Source: Phallusia mammillata | Lineage: Eukaryota; Chordata; Ascidiacea; Phlebobranchia; Ascidiidae | NCBI GenBank assembly: GCA_003260075.1 | Contig: QLIY01000169.1 | Span: 79,824 to 143,823, forward strand | Reading direction: 5' to 3' | DNA length: 64,000 nucleotides | In this document: positions 12,081 to 23,821 of the stretch, piece after piece | Layout of the letters: every line of letters starts with the position of its first letter | Numbering within the stretch: position 1 is the stretch's first letter | Position numbers and translations under genes: made by a program | Notes under the pieces: generated by a model | The model's input: only the letters and a program-made list of their open reading frames with translations | What the model was told of the DNA's origin: nothing | Databases searched by the model: none

Positions 12081-14917
12081 ATGACTATGCAGGTAAGAAA
12101 TGTGACATATTAGAATTTTTTAATGTGAAAAACGAATTAAGGATATCTCAAATAAAAAATGTCTTGTGCTACACTGTTTGCTGTAGTCAATCAATATTTT
12201 GCGGATTTATTTGTGATGTCTAGGGCCCTGAAGGAAAAGCATTAGAGGGATCTGTTGATTCACTTATCACCAGATCTAAAGATGTTCAAAAATCCCTGCA
12301 AGATTTCTTGCACAAAATCGAACAAGAACATGCAACGCTTACATGGTAATCAAGTCTGGCTTTTGTTGTACAAACTGTGAACTTCAAGTTAGCTTATTAT
12401 GTCATTTTTTAAGGCCTTCTGTTCTTGATAACTTTGCTCTACTTTCTGGCCAAATCAGCTCCTTGCTGACAGCAATGAAATCTGACAAGACCCCTCCTTT
12501 AAGAAATTATCCTGTCGTTCCACTTAAATTGTCACAAGATGAAGACCCACATTTATTGGTAGGTTGTTTGGTTTACTTTTTGTTCAGAAACAAGTTTATA
12601 CAATTTTTTTCTGTATAACTACATTGTTGATTATTAAAGATACAGCAAATATGTATGAGTGCTACCAGTGTTAATTTATTTCCATATACGGCGGCTAAAC
12701 ACAGCCCAAGGGATAATCATGTTTCAATAATGGGTAATAAGAATATAGGGAAGTGTTTCACCACTTACACTATAAATTACGAAGTTTGATGCCAATTCAG
12801 ACATGTTACTAAAGTATGTAAAGTTATATTAATCTGAAATTTTTTTCTGTCCCTGCTAAATCAGTTCATACTCCCATTTTCTTATTAAATAAATAGTTTG
12901 ACCATCAAATACTTTTCTTATTACAGACAGTACTGGTTAATTGCACTATAGTTTACTATGTTTTAACCCATTTTCCCAGCCTTCAAATTGCATATTTCAG
13001 ATGAACACAAAAAAAGTTTCTCAAATTCTGGCAATTAACTAAAATTGTCTTTACTTTAAAGCGAAAAAGCTTGCTCACTGCTCGATCGAGCACATGAAAC
13101 TTTACTCAGTGACTTAAAAAGTCATTTGCAGACTGATAATGTATATGGATTGCTTAATGTTTCATCTTGCATGATTTTTTCAGCGCTTGACAGATGGGCG
13201 GGTGTCAGTGATGTCTCATGCTGAGGTGCCTGATTACCTCAGAACAAAACCTGATCCGGAAGTAGAATTGGCTGAAAAACAACTGATTGCTGAAGTGGGA
13301 ACCCAGGCAGACCAGATTAGCATGAATGTAAGGCTAAAAATTTCTTCAAATAGTCATATACAGTGGTGGGATTCAATTGTTTGTCAGCTGGTTCTATCAC
13401 AAAAGTCGTATTTATGGGTCCCCATCCCTGAAGGGGACACATATTGTTTTGTCCGTATTTTTTTTTCTTTCTAACGCCGATTTGTTCCCACGTTTTGGTC
13501 AAGAAAGAATGGTTCAAACTTTTTCAAATTTACACACATTATAGATATTGGTCTAAAGATGGTCCATGTTAATTTTGACCCTGTTTGATCCAGCGGTTCA
13601 CCCACAGGCCCCCGAAACGTAAAATTTTCAATGCTGGTTTGTAACGCTCATTTGGTAAAGAAAGAGTGCTTCAAATTTGGACATATTTTATTTATTCATC
13701 CAAACTTGCCCCCCCCCCCAAGTTTCTCAAATTCTGGCAATTAACTAAAATTGTCTTTACTTTAAAGTGAAAAAGCTTGCACATGAAACTTTACTCAGTG
13801 ACTTAAAAAGTCATTTGCAGACTGATAATGTATATGGATTGCTTAATGTTTCATCTTGCATGATTTTTTCAGCGCTTGACAGATGGGCGGGTGTCAGTGA
13901 TGTCTCATGCTGAGGTGCCTGATTACCTCAGAACAAAACCTGATCCGGAGGTAGAATTGGCTGAAAAACAACTGATTGCTGAAGTGGGAACCCAGGCAGA
14001 CCAGATTAGCATGAATGTAAGGCTAAAAATTTCTTCAAATAGTCATATACAGTGGTGGGATTCAATTGTTTGTCAGCTGGTTCTATCACAAAAGTCGTAT
14101 TTATGGGTCCCCATCCCTGAAGGGGACACATATTGTTTTGTCCGTATTTTTTTTTCTTTCTAACGCCGATTTGTTCCCACGTTTTGGTCAAGAAAGAATG
14201 GTTCAAACTTTTTCAAATTTACACACATTATAGATATNCTTTTGGAAATAGGTATTTCGCAATGCACCCATCAATTTGGAACCGTTTGGTACTGTACTAA
14301 AAATTTATGCACGTTTGATCCCCCCCCCCCGGTTCTGTTACAAAAAGTCCAGTGACAGTAACCAGTAATGCTAACCGTTTCGCTGATCTCATAAAACTTC
14401 GTGAGACGGGTCTTTTGGAACCGGTGTGAATCGGCTGAATCCCACCACTTGTCATATACCATGTAAAATGGCTATACTACACTGGGATTTACTACTTAAT
14501 AGTTTGATTTAAACTCCATTTTGGGACAGTATTTTCAACGCTGTTGATATTGCCACTTATTTTTATCCCTGCAAAAAAGTGTGACCAAAACCTCATTCTG
14601 TCAGATTTGCATGTAGTGTGCAAAACATTATTGTTGGCAAAATTTGTAACAAAATGGTGAACTTGCTACACGAATGTTTTGCTAAAGTCAGCACCCTAAT
14701 CAACGTTATGTTATATAACATAACATAAAAAATGCCTTTATTCATTTTTTTCTTTATTTACAGCAAGTCAATCAGTTTAATAAACAGTGCAACAAAATTT
14801 TGGAAAAGATAAAAAACGCCAGGGCAAATTGGAGAGCCGATGTTATACAATCTAGTTCCACACCTGTCACTCACAACCCTATGGCAACGAACGAACTGAT
14901 CGCTACAGTTAATTATG
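12081..14917 (+). CDS. MED8: Mediator complex subunit 8 (one exon duplicated in this sequence; C-terminus not found)
   Basis: Exons are 12081-12092 (MTMQ), 12224-12345, 12414-12558, 13184-13327 (second copy at 13873-14016) and 14764-14917. The product reads [17 protein letters not shown], then [40 protein letters not shown] and [20 protein letters not shown], ending [11 protein letters not shown] at a phase-1 donor. This matches MED8 from its start to just past its middle. MED8 is a head-module subunit of Mediator in RNA polymerase II initiation. The two copies of the fourth exon differ by one synonymous base (GAA/GAG) and lie in a segment repeated around C11 at 13709-13719. Counting the exon once gives the normal protein. 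The Gly/Gln-rich C-terminal exon was not located; reading through the donor gives only 22 unconvincing residues before a stop. Confidence 0.88.
13014..14238. repeat. ~0.5-kb direct duplication around C11, ending at an N
   Basis: The left copy starts at 13014 and runs to about 13548. The right copy is 13720-14237. C11 (13709-13719) separates them and a single N at 14238 ends the right copy. Each contains the same MED8 exon and the left end of the same MITE. Differences are sparse: one synonymous exon base, a few intronic bases, and an ~18-bp indel before gcacatgaaac. This is the divergence expected of two alleles. Confidence 0.85.
14050..14450. mobile_element. hAT-type MITE in the MED8 intron, with 8-bp target duplication; interior disturbed
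   Basis: The left end CAGTGGTGGGATTCA (14050) and right end TGAATCCCACCACTT (to 14450) are inverted repeats. The direct repeat gtcatata flanks them at 14042-14049 and 14451-14458. A related element lies at 28468-28638. The interior is interrupted by an N (14238), by a stray ~75-bp copy of 15033-15108 (at 14239-14316) and by C11 (14320-14330), so its inner sequence cannot be trusted. The left end is also present in the duplicated segment at about 13361. Confidence 0.75.
14239..14330. repeat. Misplaced copy of 15033-15108 between an N and a C-run
   Basis: The stretch ttttggaaataggtatttcg and what follows matches 15033-15108 almost exactly. It is bounded by the single N on the left and C11 on the right, and it sits inside a MITE that otherwise has intact ends. 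It is most simply a wrongly inserted contig end. Confidence 0.7.
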
Positions 14918-15478
14918 GTAAGAAAAGCCCTCAGGATAGATGTGGTTTCTGTTCACTAAGTGCGGTTTACTCCAGGTGTTGAACCCAAACTGGCATTTTG
15001 ACAACCAGGCCTAAGGCTACCTACAGTAAAACACTTTTGGAAATAGGTATTTCGCAATGCACCCATCAATTTGGAACCGTTTGGTACTGTACTAAACATT
15101 TATGCACGCTTGACAGAAAACACCAAAAACTAAATGAAAATCACAAAATTCTTAACAATTGGTAGCGTGCAAAATTCACACTTCAAAGGTTGAGTATGTA
15201 ATTATGGCTGCTGCACTCTTAAAAACCGCAAGATTGCGGTCGAGATTCGCGTGCTTGTAGTGTTGTTATCTGCGATATGATTGTGCATTTTCATCCTCGC
15301 AGGTCGCGGAATCAAGGCTAACAGCAACCAATCCCTCGGTACAACCTCAGTCGTTTTGTGAAAGCTCACTTGGTGGTCTTCAATTGCACTATAGTTCACT
15401 TGCAATAACCAGTGCCAACTTTTAGGCCATAATTGGTCGTCACGTTTACTGTGGATTAAATTTGCAAGTCTGAACCCA

Positions 15479-16926
15479 GCTGACTGGAAGGGTTGTGGGT
15501 TGGGAGGAATACCTACTACGACACTGGCATTAAGTCTTAGGTAACACGCGATGCCCGTTGCACGAACTTGTTATAAAATGTCAAACTGCCTGGGGTATGA
15601 CTTGACATATTGTATTTATACTTACGCGTGTTGTGCAGCAGGTTTATGGAGCAGTCCTCAAAAGTCGAAAATACAAAATTTTGTCTCAATTGTCTCAGAA
15701 GAAAAATGTCTTTCTTAGTTCTACTTTAAACTTTACTTAGAGCAAACAACTGCGCTAAAAACAGTTATGTCTTTGTCCAGATAAATATGTTAATTGCTTT
15801 ACCTTGAACAATGTGTGACCCCTGCAATACCAGACATCAAAACATATGCGTCAAATCCCGTTTGAGACAAAAAATATTTTCAGATAGGTAGCAAAAACAT
15901 TTGTGCCATGACATGAGTCAGAAGCATTTATGTCGCCATCGCATCAGCCAATTTAATAGTTCCTTAAACTCCGTATGTAATTACGGTGTCATTTTAAACC
16001 ACGCAGCGCTTTCTAGTCCCCGATTATATTTCATGCCATTGCGCCTGCAAGAACCCTTTCGTTTCATGAAAAACTTGCGGTCAGTCATGTACTGCATTAT
16101 AGTCCCCTTGATTCCGACTATAAGGTTTATTTTCGTTTTGTGCGGAAAGCTAAAAAAGTAAGGGGAAAATTTTATTGACGTGACTGCAAGTGTATATTTC
16201 ATTTTTTTTCTCCTCCCGAGCGTAGTATCCTGAGACAAGGCGTTCGTGATGTATCTTGAGGCAAACCCCCCCCCCCCGCTGACTGGAAGGGTTGTGGGTT
16301 GGGAGGAATACCTACTACGACACTGACATTAAGTCTTAGGTAAGACGCGATGCCCGTTGCACGAACTTGTCATGAAATGTCAAACTGACTGGGAAATGAC
16401 TTGACATATTGCATTTGTACTTACGGTAATCTTTTCGTTTATGAATATGTTAATTGCTTTAACCTTGAACAATGTGTGACTCCTGCAATACCAGACATCA
16501 AAACATATGCGTCAAATCCCGTTTGAGACGAAACATATTTTCAGATAGGTAGCAAAAACATTTGTGCCATGACATGAGTCAGCAACATTAATGTCGCCAC
16601 CGCATCAGCCAATTTAATAGTTCCTTAAACTCCGCATGTAATTACGGTGTCATTTTAAACCATGCAGCGCTTTCTAGTCCCCGATTATATTTCATGCCAT
16701 TGCGCCTGCACGAACCCTTCCGTTTCATGAAAAACTTGCGGTCAGTCATGTACTGCATTATAGTCCCCTTGATTCCGACTATAAGGTTTATTTTCGTTTT
16801 GTGCGGAAAGCTAAAAAAGTAAGGGGAAAATTTTATTGACGTGACTGCAAGTGTATATTTCATTTTTTCTCCTCCCGAGCGTATTATCCTGAGACAAGGC
16901 GTTCGTGATGTATCTTGAGGCAAACT
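15479..16926. repeat. ~0.7-kb direct duplication around C12
   Basis: Copy one spans 15479-16265, copy two 16278-16926, with C12 at 16266-16277. Both begin gctgactggaagggttgtgg and end aggcaaa. The copies are nearly identical apart from scattered substitutions and an indel of roughly 170 bp (around 15620-15780 in copy one) absent from copy two. The pattern fits two alleles placed in series. Confidence 0.85.
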
Positions 16927-16930
16927 AAAA

Positions 16931-17066
16931 AACTGCGTCACTTGGTAGATTGCCAGAAGCTCACATAAGCTTTGGTCCTGGGTTCGAATTCCATCGCAAG
17001 CAGTCCGATGCCCTGCTGTACAAATGGTTGACCGGATAGCTTTATCGATTACAATAAAAAAAAAAC
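16931..17066 (+). mobile_element. Candidate tRNA-derived SINE
   Basis: The segment contains a B-box-like ggttcgaattcc, about 45 bp after an A-box-like ttggtagattgcc. A short tRNA-unrelated body follows and ends in an A-rich tail (acaataaaaaaaaaac). The head does not fold as a clean tRNA by eye. A SINE or tRNA pseudogene is more likely than a functional tRNA. Further genomic copies would be needed to name the family. Confidence 0.4.
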
Positions 17067-17434
17067 TTGTATCGGGAATAAGACTCGGAAAACTGCCCGT
17101 AAATAAATTCCAACATTTGCAGTTGGATATGGTTGGTTTTAAAAACTAATAAATTTGGTTGTTATCCAACTTGTAAGTAAGATGCTATTCAAAACGGCCA
17201 CTGGAAACCTAGCAAACGCGATTTTCGGTGAACCAGGAACTTTTAAGGTTAAAGTATGCAGCGATATTGCTGCTGCTTATTGTGGTGTAGAAATATTTTC
17301 GCCTCAGGTGCTGGTTAGCTGCAAACGACGAAACGTATACAACTGACCGTGTTTACCAGTTTTAATCACCAGTCAGCATCAAGCTGTGTGTTTAAAATTT
17401 AATTGCAGTTGCATAGTTTTTTGATCATCTAAAC

Positions 17435-17657
17435 CAGTGGTTCTCAAACTCGGTTTTCGGGGGCGCATGCGGCTCCCAACTAGCCTACTTATTCTTGCGG
17501 CTCGCACCAGACCTCAGAAAACCACCAAACATTGCTATTTTACCTTTCAAAGTCATATTCTTTAGTGATTTTCTCAAGGTTTCGTTTTTTTTGCGGCTCC
17601 CCACACACTTAAAAAATACTTTTTGGCCCCGACAATAAAAAAGTTTGAGAACCACTG
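17435..17657. mobile_element. hAT-type MITE, 223 bp, perfect 8-bp target duplication
   Basis: The ends are CAGTGGTTCTCAAACTCGG and, at the right, AAGTTTGAGAACCACTG. The direct repeat atctaaac flanks both sides (17427-17434 and 17658-17665). There is no coding capacity, so it must have been mobilised by an hAT transposase encoded elsewhere. Confidence 0.9.
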
Positions 17658-17746
17658 ATCTAAACTGTCAGCACCTCAAAGCCCCATTTTTTTCCCAACT
17701 CTTGTAAACCCAGTCAAATTCCACGAGTGAGTAGATTCGTCATTGG

Positions 17747-17900
17747 TCAATGGTTCCCAAGCTGGGATACACAGACAATACATGGGTCATGTTTAGGATG
17801 GTTCCAGGGTGTCTGTGAATTTGCAATGGGGTTAATTCCGCCTCCATGTAGACTTGATGAACTTAAGGAATCCGTTTGTACAAAAAAGGTTGTGAACCAT
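17747..17900. mobile_element. Degenerate hAT-like MITE
   Basis: The left end caatggttcccaagctggg and right end ggttgtgaaccatc resemble imperfect versions of the CAGTGGTT...AACCACTG ends of the neighbouring element. No clean target duplication is seen. Another left end, cagtggttcccaactagtgt, begins at about 17945 without a visible partner. Confidence 0.4.
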
Positions 17901-19718
17901 CATCATAGAATAATCAAAAATCATGAGCTAAACTGAATTTAGGCCAGTGGTTCCCAACTAGTGTTACGCGAACACCTTTTGGTGTGTTATTTATTCTGTA
18001 TTTTTGAACACAAATCGCTTATTGTGACATAAAAGTTTGTACTTAAAAAACACCGGGTTACGTATCACTTGCTATGCTGGTGTAAAATTAGGACTCTAAT
18101 TACTGTTTGTAAACAAAATGCGCAAGCAGTAATAGATTGCGCATTAGTGTGCTGAGCTTTTCGTTGTACTACATTTTTAGATTCTGTGTGTAACAGTTCT
18201 CTGATTGGAAATAGCTTTCAAGGGTGGGAATCATTAGGTCAATCCCTGGTCCGATCCGTCACAAAAGTAAAGCCGGCAAAAAGACGCGTTAAACAGAACT
18301 TGTCAAAAACTAAACTTTTCTTCCTAATGCCAATTTTAACGTGACATAGTAACGTATGGATAAAATGTCCCAAGTTCCCCATGCATGCATGCATGCCTCG
18401 TCACGAGACTTTCTGCGAAGAAACTTTACATCCGAGTAGTCGACATGACAAACCGTTGCTTGTAAAATGTTTAAACATATGTCAAAGCTGTGTTTGGATC
18501 CTAAGTGTAAGTTGGATCCTAATGTTCGATGGCTTAAATAGAAGAAACATTGTGCTGATGTTCTGCCACTTCAAAGCTTTCTTACATTTTTGTAAAGCAA
18601 TAAATACCATGCATGCATAAACAAACAAATTCCTTGCTTACCAAAACCTGACTGTAGAAAAATAAATATTTAGTTGGTTGAACGTATGCACAATGACCGT
18701 TGACTGATATTAGCTTGAGGTGGGAGCACTTTCTTGAACAACCTACTGTCTACATTACTCAATCATTGTCATTATGATTAACGAGTTGTAATAAATTTGT
18801 ATGCATCAGACATGATAACATCACAACAAAACGTCTTCTGTTAAAATAAATTTTTAGAACATCGTACATTTCCAAGCGCGTCCTATGTTCCACGTAATCA
18901 TTAAATCCTTAAATAGGCAACACTTTGCACACGAGCACCCAACTCGATCACGAGTAATTCCATGAATGTAGCTTATTGCGTCACAGTCAAAAGTGTCGAC
19001 AGCACAAGATCATTTCTCTACAATCTACATAGAACATGCTTTTTCTGCACAATTGGATCAGGCAAAAACAGGTTGCAAAATAATAACAAACGCACAAAAC
19101 TTACATTTTTTGCCGAATTGTGGAAAACAAGACAATTGTAAATAAATTCAACAAAAATACAGCAAGCGTTTTCTTCGATTGATTCAACATCTTAATTCTT
19201 GCTGCAGATAAAAACAGTAGCCTAAACCTTTTCTGCCACTAAAACTGTTCAGTGCGTTAAGTTTGCCACACAGACAGTTTTATGCAAATTCGTACCACGT
19301 CCAAAATGCTGAACTTTTACCTGCTGACCTAGTATAAAAGCTTGTGTGATCGACAGATTCATGGACCAAAATTTCTTTTAATACCTGTCGCTGTTACACG
19401 ATCCCGTTGTTCATTGATCTAAAAATGGAAATGTTATTTTCATGCATACAATTGACGAAATATATTGCCACGTTTCGATTTTCCCTATTTCGCCGCGGAG
19501 AAAGGCACGTCGGAGCTATTTTTATCTCTATTTGATACGTACATCTCGTATATCGCGTTCGCCATTTTCGAAGTCTTGTCGTCATACGAATTATTTGCGG
19601 ATGCAAGCTCGGGTTACCGAGGTGACCGCATTCGGATCGGGGTCTACAATGACATTGTTTTTCTTGTGTTGCAATTACCGTATCAGAAGGTACCGCCTCG
19701 TAGTGTCACACATTATGC

Positions 19719-20070
19719 ATCGGGAGCTATAACTGGAGCTTACTCACCAAAGTAGAAACCTACTATTTTGAGTCACAAAAACTTCTGGACGTGACTCTGC
19801 GGTAATTCGAGTAACAAACAACATCGACGACTCATCGACGGAACCTTTGAAATCACCCCTGTAAACAACAATTAACTTACAATTTTTTCCCCCCCCCCCA
19901 TCGGGAGCTATAACTGGAGCTTACTCACCAAAGTAGAAACCTACTAGTTTGAGTCACAAAAACTTCTGGACGTGACTCTGCGGTAACTCGAGTAACAAAC
20001 AACATCGACGACTCATCGACGGAACCTTTGAATTCACCCCTGTAAACAACAATTACAATTTTTACAATAC
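19719..20070. repeat. ~170-bp direct duplication around C11
   Basis: Copies at 19719-19888 and 19900-20070 both begin atcgggagctataactggag and both contain caaacaacatcgacgactca. C11 (19889-19899) separates them. The second copy is followed by a short tandem repeat of acaatttttacaatac. Confidence 0.85.
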
Positions 20071-20300
20071 AATTACAATTTTTACAATACTTTGCGTGGG
20101 AAAGACTTACACAATACTTTGCGTGGGAAATGGTCTGTATTTGTGGTTTCTATTCGACTTAACACCATATTTGACCTGTTTTGGGTGACAGGATCGTGTA
20201 ATTATCTGTATAACGGAACACAGAAAATAAACCATAATACCCTGGTTCCAAAATGAGAAAAACAATTTAATATATTTGGAATCCTCCTCACAAATTTTGA

Positions 20301-20545
20301 CAGGTTTTCGATTTTGGCCCGATATTTCAATTTAGTGTTTGACTTGTAGATGGACCATGAAATTAAATTGGATGAATCGTATTTTACATGTTTTCGTCGA
20401 TTTGACGAACTTGACATACCCCCCCCCCAGGTTTTCGATTTTGGCCCGATATTTCAATTTAGTGTTTGACTTAAAGATGGACCATGAAATTAAATTGGAT
20501 GATTCGTATTTTACATGTTTTCGTCGATTTGACGAACTTGACATG
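20301..20545. repeat. ~118-bp direct duplication around C10
   Basis: Copies at 20301-20418 and 20428-20545 both start caggttttcgattttggccc and both end gaacttgacat. C10 (20419-20428) lies between them. A few substitutions distinguish the copies. Confidence 0.85.
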
Positions 20546-23500
20546 ATGATTTGTTTGTTTAAACCTGGGTTATGAAAGTTATAGCCCGTTGCACAACTAT
20601 AATTGGTCCCTCGGTCCAATAACTGTTCACTTGCACAATTTTACATCTGATATAAAGACTGAAGAAACCGTATCGGCACAATTTTGTTAGATAACATCAA
20701 TGGAAAATCCTAAACAATTGTACCTTGCTATCCAAAGCAATATACTGCTTAGTATTTCTATGTAGCAATTCCGGCCACGGCACGCTAACTTGAAACACGC
20801 CCTTCTCTAATATGTCTATATCTGGTGAAAACTATCACGATGGGATTAGAAGTCATTTTGTGACATGAAATTGCAGTTGCATGTAACATACCGTATAGGT
20901 GCAATTAGTGTTAAAATTGGCCAGTTTGAAATTGATTTAGCTGCATTTTGGGGATTCTATACAATGATTTTATCTTGTCACGTATGATGCAATATACCGG
21001 TGCCATTTAGATTTTAGACAGTTAGTGTGGCCAACAAAATGATTTCTGGAACTTCCCTTTGCCAACTCATGTGAAATATGAATGATGAGGATTAATGTCA
21101 GTTAAATAACAAGAAGATGGTGGGTGACATATGCATTGGGTCATATAGTGATAACCGTGATATCCTATACTTCCTGAATTTGTGGAACATGCATGCGCAA
21201 ACATTTCAGTTATGTGCTTACCCTAATTCCACTAAACCTGTTCGAGTCGTGTCATAGGGATAGATTGGTGCGAAAGGTCAAATCGTGCATAACAGCGTTG
21301 TTTTTCAATTAATAAAACACAAATGAGTTCACAGAGTAGCCTTAATAAAAATGTCATAACGTGTCAACGTGCAGGGGGTGTGTAAAGATTGCGGATACCA
21401 ACACAAGCTATCACGAATTGCCAGAACCTAACGGGCTGATAACCCCATATTCGGCATTTGTCAGGCACAATGACACAGCGATTAAAAATTACTGTCACGT
21501 CGACCTTCGCGTGATCAACTTAGTTTCGGGGTAACCTAAATAAGCATTTGCCTTTGTTCCTATCTAGTAATTACACCACCCTGCCATTTACATTGTCTTT
21601 TTAAAAAATCGTGCAATAGGTGTAAAGAATGCGTGTTTGTGTCAAATAGCCTCACAAGCCGTGTTTTTATAGCCAGCGGCTGATTAAGGACAAAAACTGG
21701 AAACCACAAAGTTCGCCCTGAGACAGAAATATTTTGTCGATTTTTAAATTTTGGTAATTTTCGGTGAAATTGCGCTCACGAGCATTTCCATAGTGGGATT
21801 AGAGGTGACATAATTACTATAAGGACGCAATTTAGGAAAAGAGAGTGTTAAGTGGCGGTGTACAAATGTCTTTCTGGCTTTGCAAAAGTTTTGCGAGAAA
21901 AGGTGTTTTATATGATTTCTACACAAACAAAATATTTTATGAAGTGATACTTTACCTCATAACTTAAAAAGTGCTTTATTAAAAAAGTGTTCACATTGAA
22001 AGTTTTTTTTTCAAAACGTGCTGCGTACATAACTAAAGTTTGTTAGGTTGTCTTTCTTCGTCATAACCGTGTGCCAATAATTTGTGTTTCGAAAACTTGT
22101 CACGACTACGACATCAAGTAATGCACGACTAATTACCATAAAATAATCCGAAAACTTTCTTACAGAAACTGCTGCCGAAAACTTTCAACGTAAAATCCAT
22201 TTCAAGAAAAGTACCGCGTTCCGAAAAACTTAAGACACGTGAATAAAGCCTAATGATATTTTGTAATAGCCAGCACGTTTCATAACGAACCATCGGTGCC
22301 ATAATTTGGCAACACACAATCACGTTCACCAAGTATGCGGTTGCAGTTGTCTGCGTATCAAAATCAAGGATTTTTTTCCGTTTTGCGGGGCTGAAAAGGC
22401 GAGGCACAAATACTTTTGTGTTTCCCCGCCCAGCGCTGATCTTAAATAGCGATCACACAAACCTGAGACACGACGAGTAATTACGGTGAATGTAGATGTC
22501 CGAGTCCTGTTCAGACATCACACTCATAGCTGCGGGGTATTGCGAAACGGGTGCCAATTTCGGCGGATCATCGTTGTTTGCACGCGCGAAAGGAATACTT
22601 TTAAGGCACCGTTTACGACCAATGCAACGTCGCATGTTAAAGATCAACGACGACCTAGCGGTTCCATTCAAGGTCGACGACATGCGATCCCAGCGATTTA
22701 AGGCCAAATTTCCCGCGCCGAGTAGGTGACGCGATGCATGCGCGACGTTTGGGAGATTCTGTAATGCATCGGCGAATAAACGGCAGCGCGCATAGACAGA
22801 TCACGAATCGGGTAGTACCTGTTTTAGTTCCCACGGCCGCCACGATATAATCCACGGCTATTTTAAAGTCGGCCTGCTTCCTTGCGGAAGAAAAACCGAA
22901 CAGGAAAACTGATTCGGTGCTTTTTTGCTGCGGACGCTGGAAAACCTCCACAAAAATTCTTCGGTGATCTTGATGATTACGTAACATACTCGGGATTCTG
23001 CACGTTGTATTACTTCCTCAAAATTACAAAGCTAAGTATAGGTCACCTGGAGAGAAATTAGAATTGGGAAAACAAGAAGTTCCGAAAATTTGAGGGAAAC
23101 TAATACAGGGGATGTTTTTAAACCTTTTTCGGAAAATTTATAAATGACTTCATCAGTTTCGCTTCAACATGTGACGTCAAAAATCATGAGAATGTATTTA
23201 ACTAATTACTGTTCGTGGTAATAAATTGCTTGTATTTGTTAAGGTTGGTTTATTATTTTTGCACAAATTCCTTGATTAAATTTATTTTTTGCACAAAATC
23301 CTTGATTAAAAAAATCCGCAATTACTACAATTGATTTTACATAACCGAAAGAATTTATTTATATTTTGGGTAAAAAACAACTTCTAAATCTCACGTAAGG
23401 GATTATGGTTCAGCGGTTAAACATTAAACCTTGGCTATGGAGAAAGACGTCGAAAACGTAGGTAGGATAGATCTGGCGTTAAAATATAGAGAAAATACGT

Positions 23501-23679
23501 ACGAAATACGCAAGAGAAGATATCCGAAAACACAATTCTAAGGCGATGGGTGGCACTGGGCTCAATTGCCCCTAGGCAAACGACGCAGAGCAGCTTGTCC
23601 AAGAAAAATCGTGCTCTCTTGTTGACGATGTGCGCCGAGTGTCCCATTTCACACCGCGCAAGAAAGAAGTTTTGGCGCC

Positions 23680-23687
23680 TATAAAAG
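23680..23687 (+). promoter_or_regulatory. TATA box of the secreted-peptide gene
   Basis: TATAAAAG lies about 140 bp before the start codon at 23822. This would place transcription start near 23710 and give a 5' leader of about 110 nt. Confidence 0.5.
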
Positions 23688-23821
23688 ACACGCAAAATCT
23701 TTGTCGCCACTGCAAGAGGCAAGCCTTAGCTACCTTCAAGAGTTAGCAAGACCTTACTGGTTTACTTTGAAGAGCTCTCGTAAACAAGATTCAGAAACAT
23801 CGGATTCAACTAATTACGAAA

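Larger units (their letters stand above)
14918..23679. other. Gene-poor stretch between MED8 and the secreted-peptide gene
   Basis: About 8.8 kb with no exon that I recognise. It holds three copy-Cn-copy structures, two or three hAT-type MITEs, a tRNA-like SINE candidate and short tandem repeats near 20050-20130. An isolated TATAAAAG motif lies near 19332. Base composition is richer in CpG than in the flanking genes. Several open frames of 60-110 codons occur here, but overlapping frames are open together and none resembles a known protein. Confidence 0.5.

Noticed and set aside
19442..19755. Overlapping 96-codon frames after a TATAAAAG near 19332
   Set aside because: Several frames on both strands are open together, which points to composition rather than coding. 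Neither product resembles a known protein and no splice partner is seen.
22655..22987. 110-codon ATG-initiated minus-strand frame in CpG-rich sequence
   Set aside because: Plus-strand frames are open over part of it, the product is unrecognised, and there is no promoter, splice or poly(A) support.
23400..23450. tRNA-like ggttcagcggttaaa
   Set aside because: It has an A-box-like element only, with no B box or cloverleaf. Not a tRNA gene.
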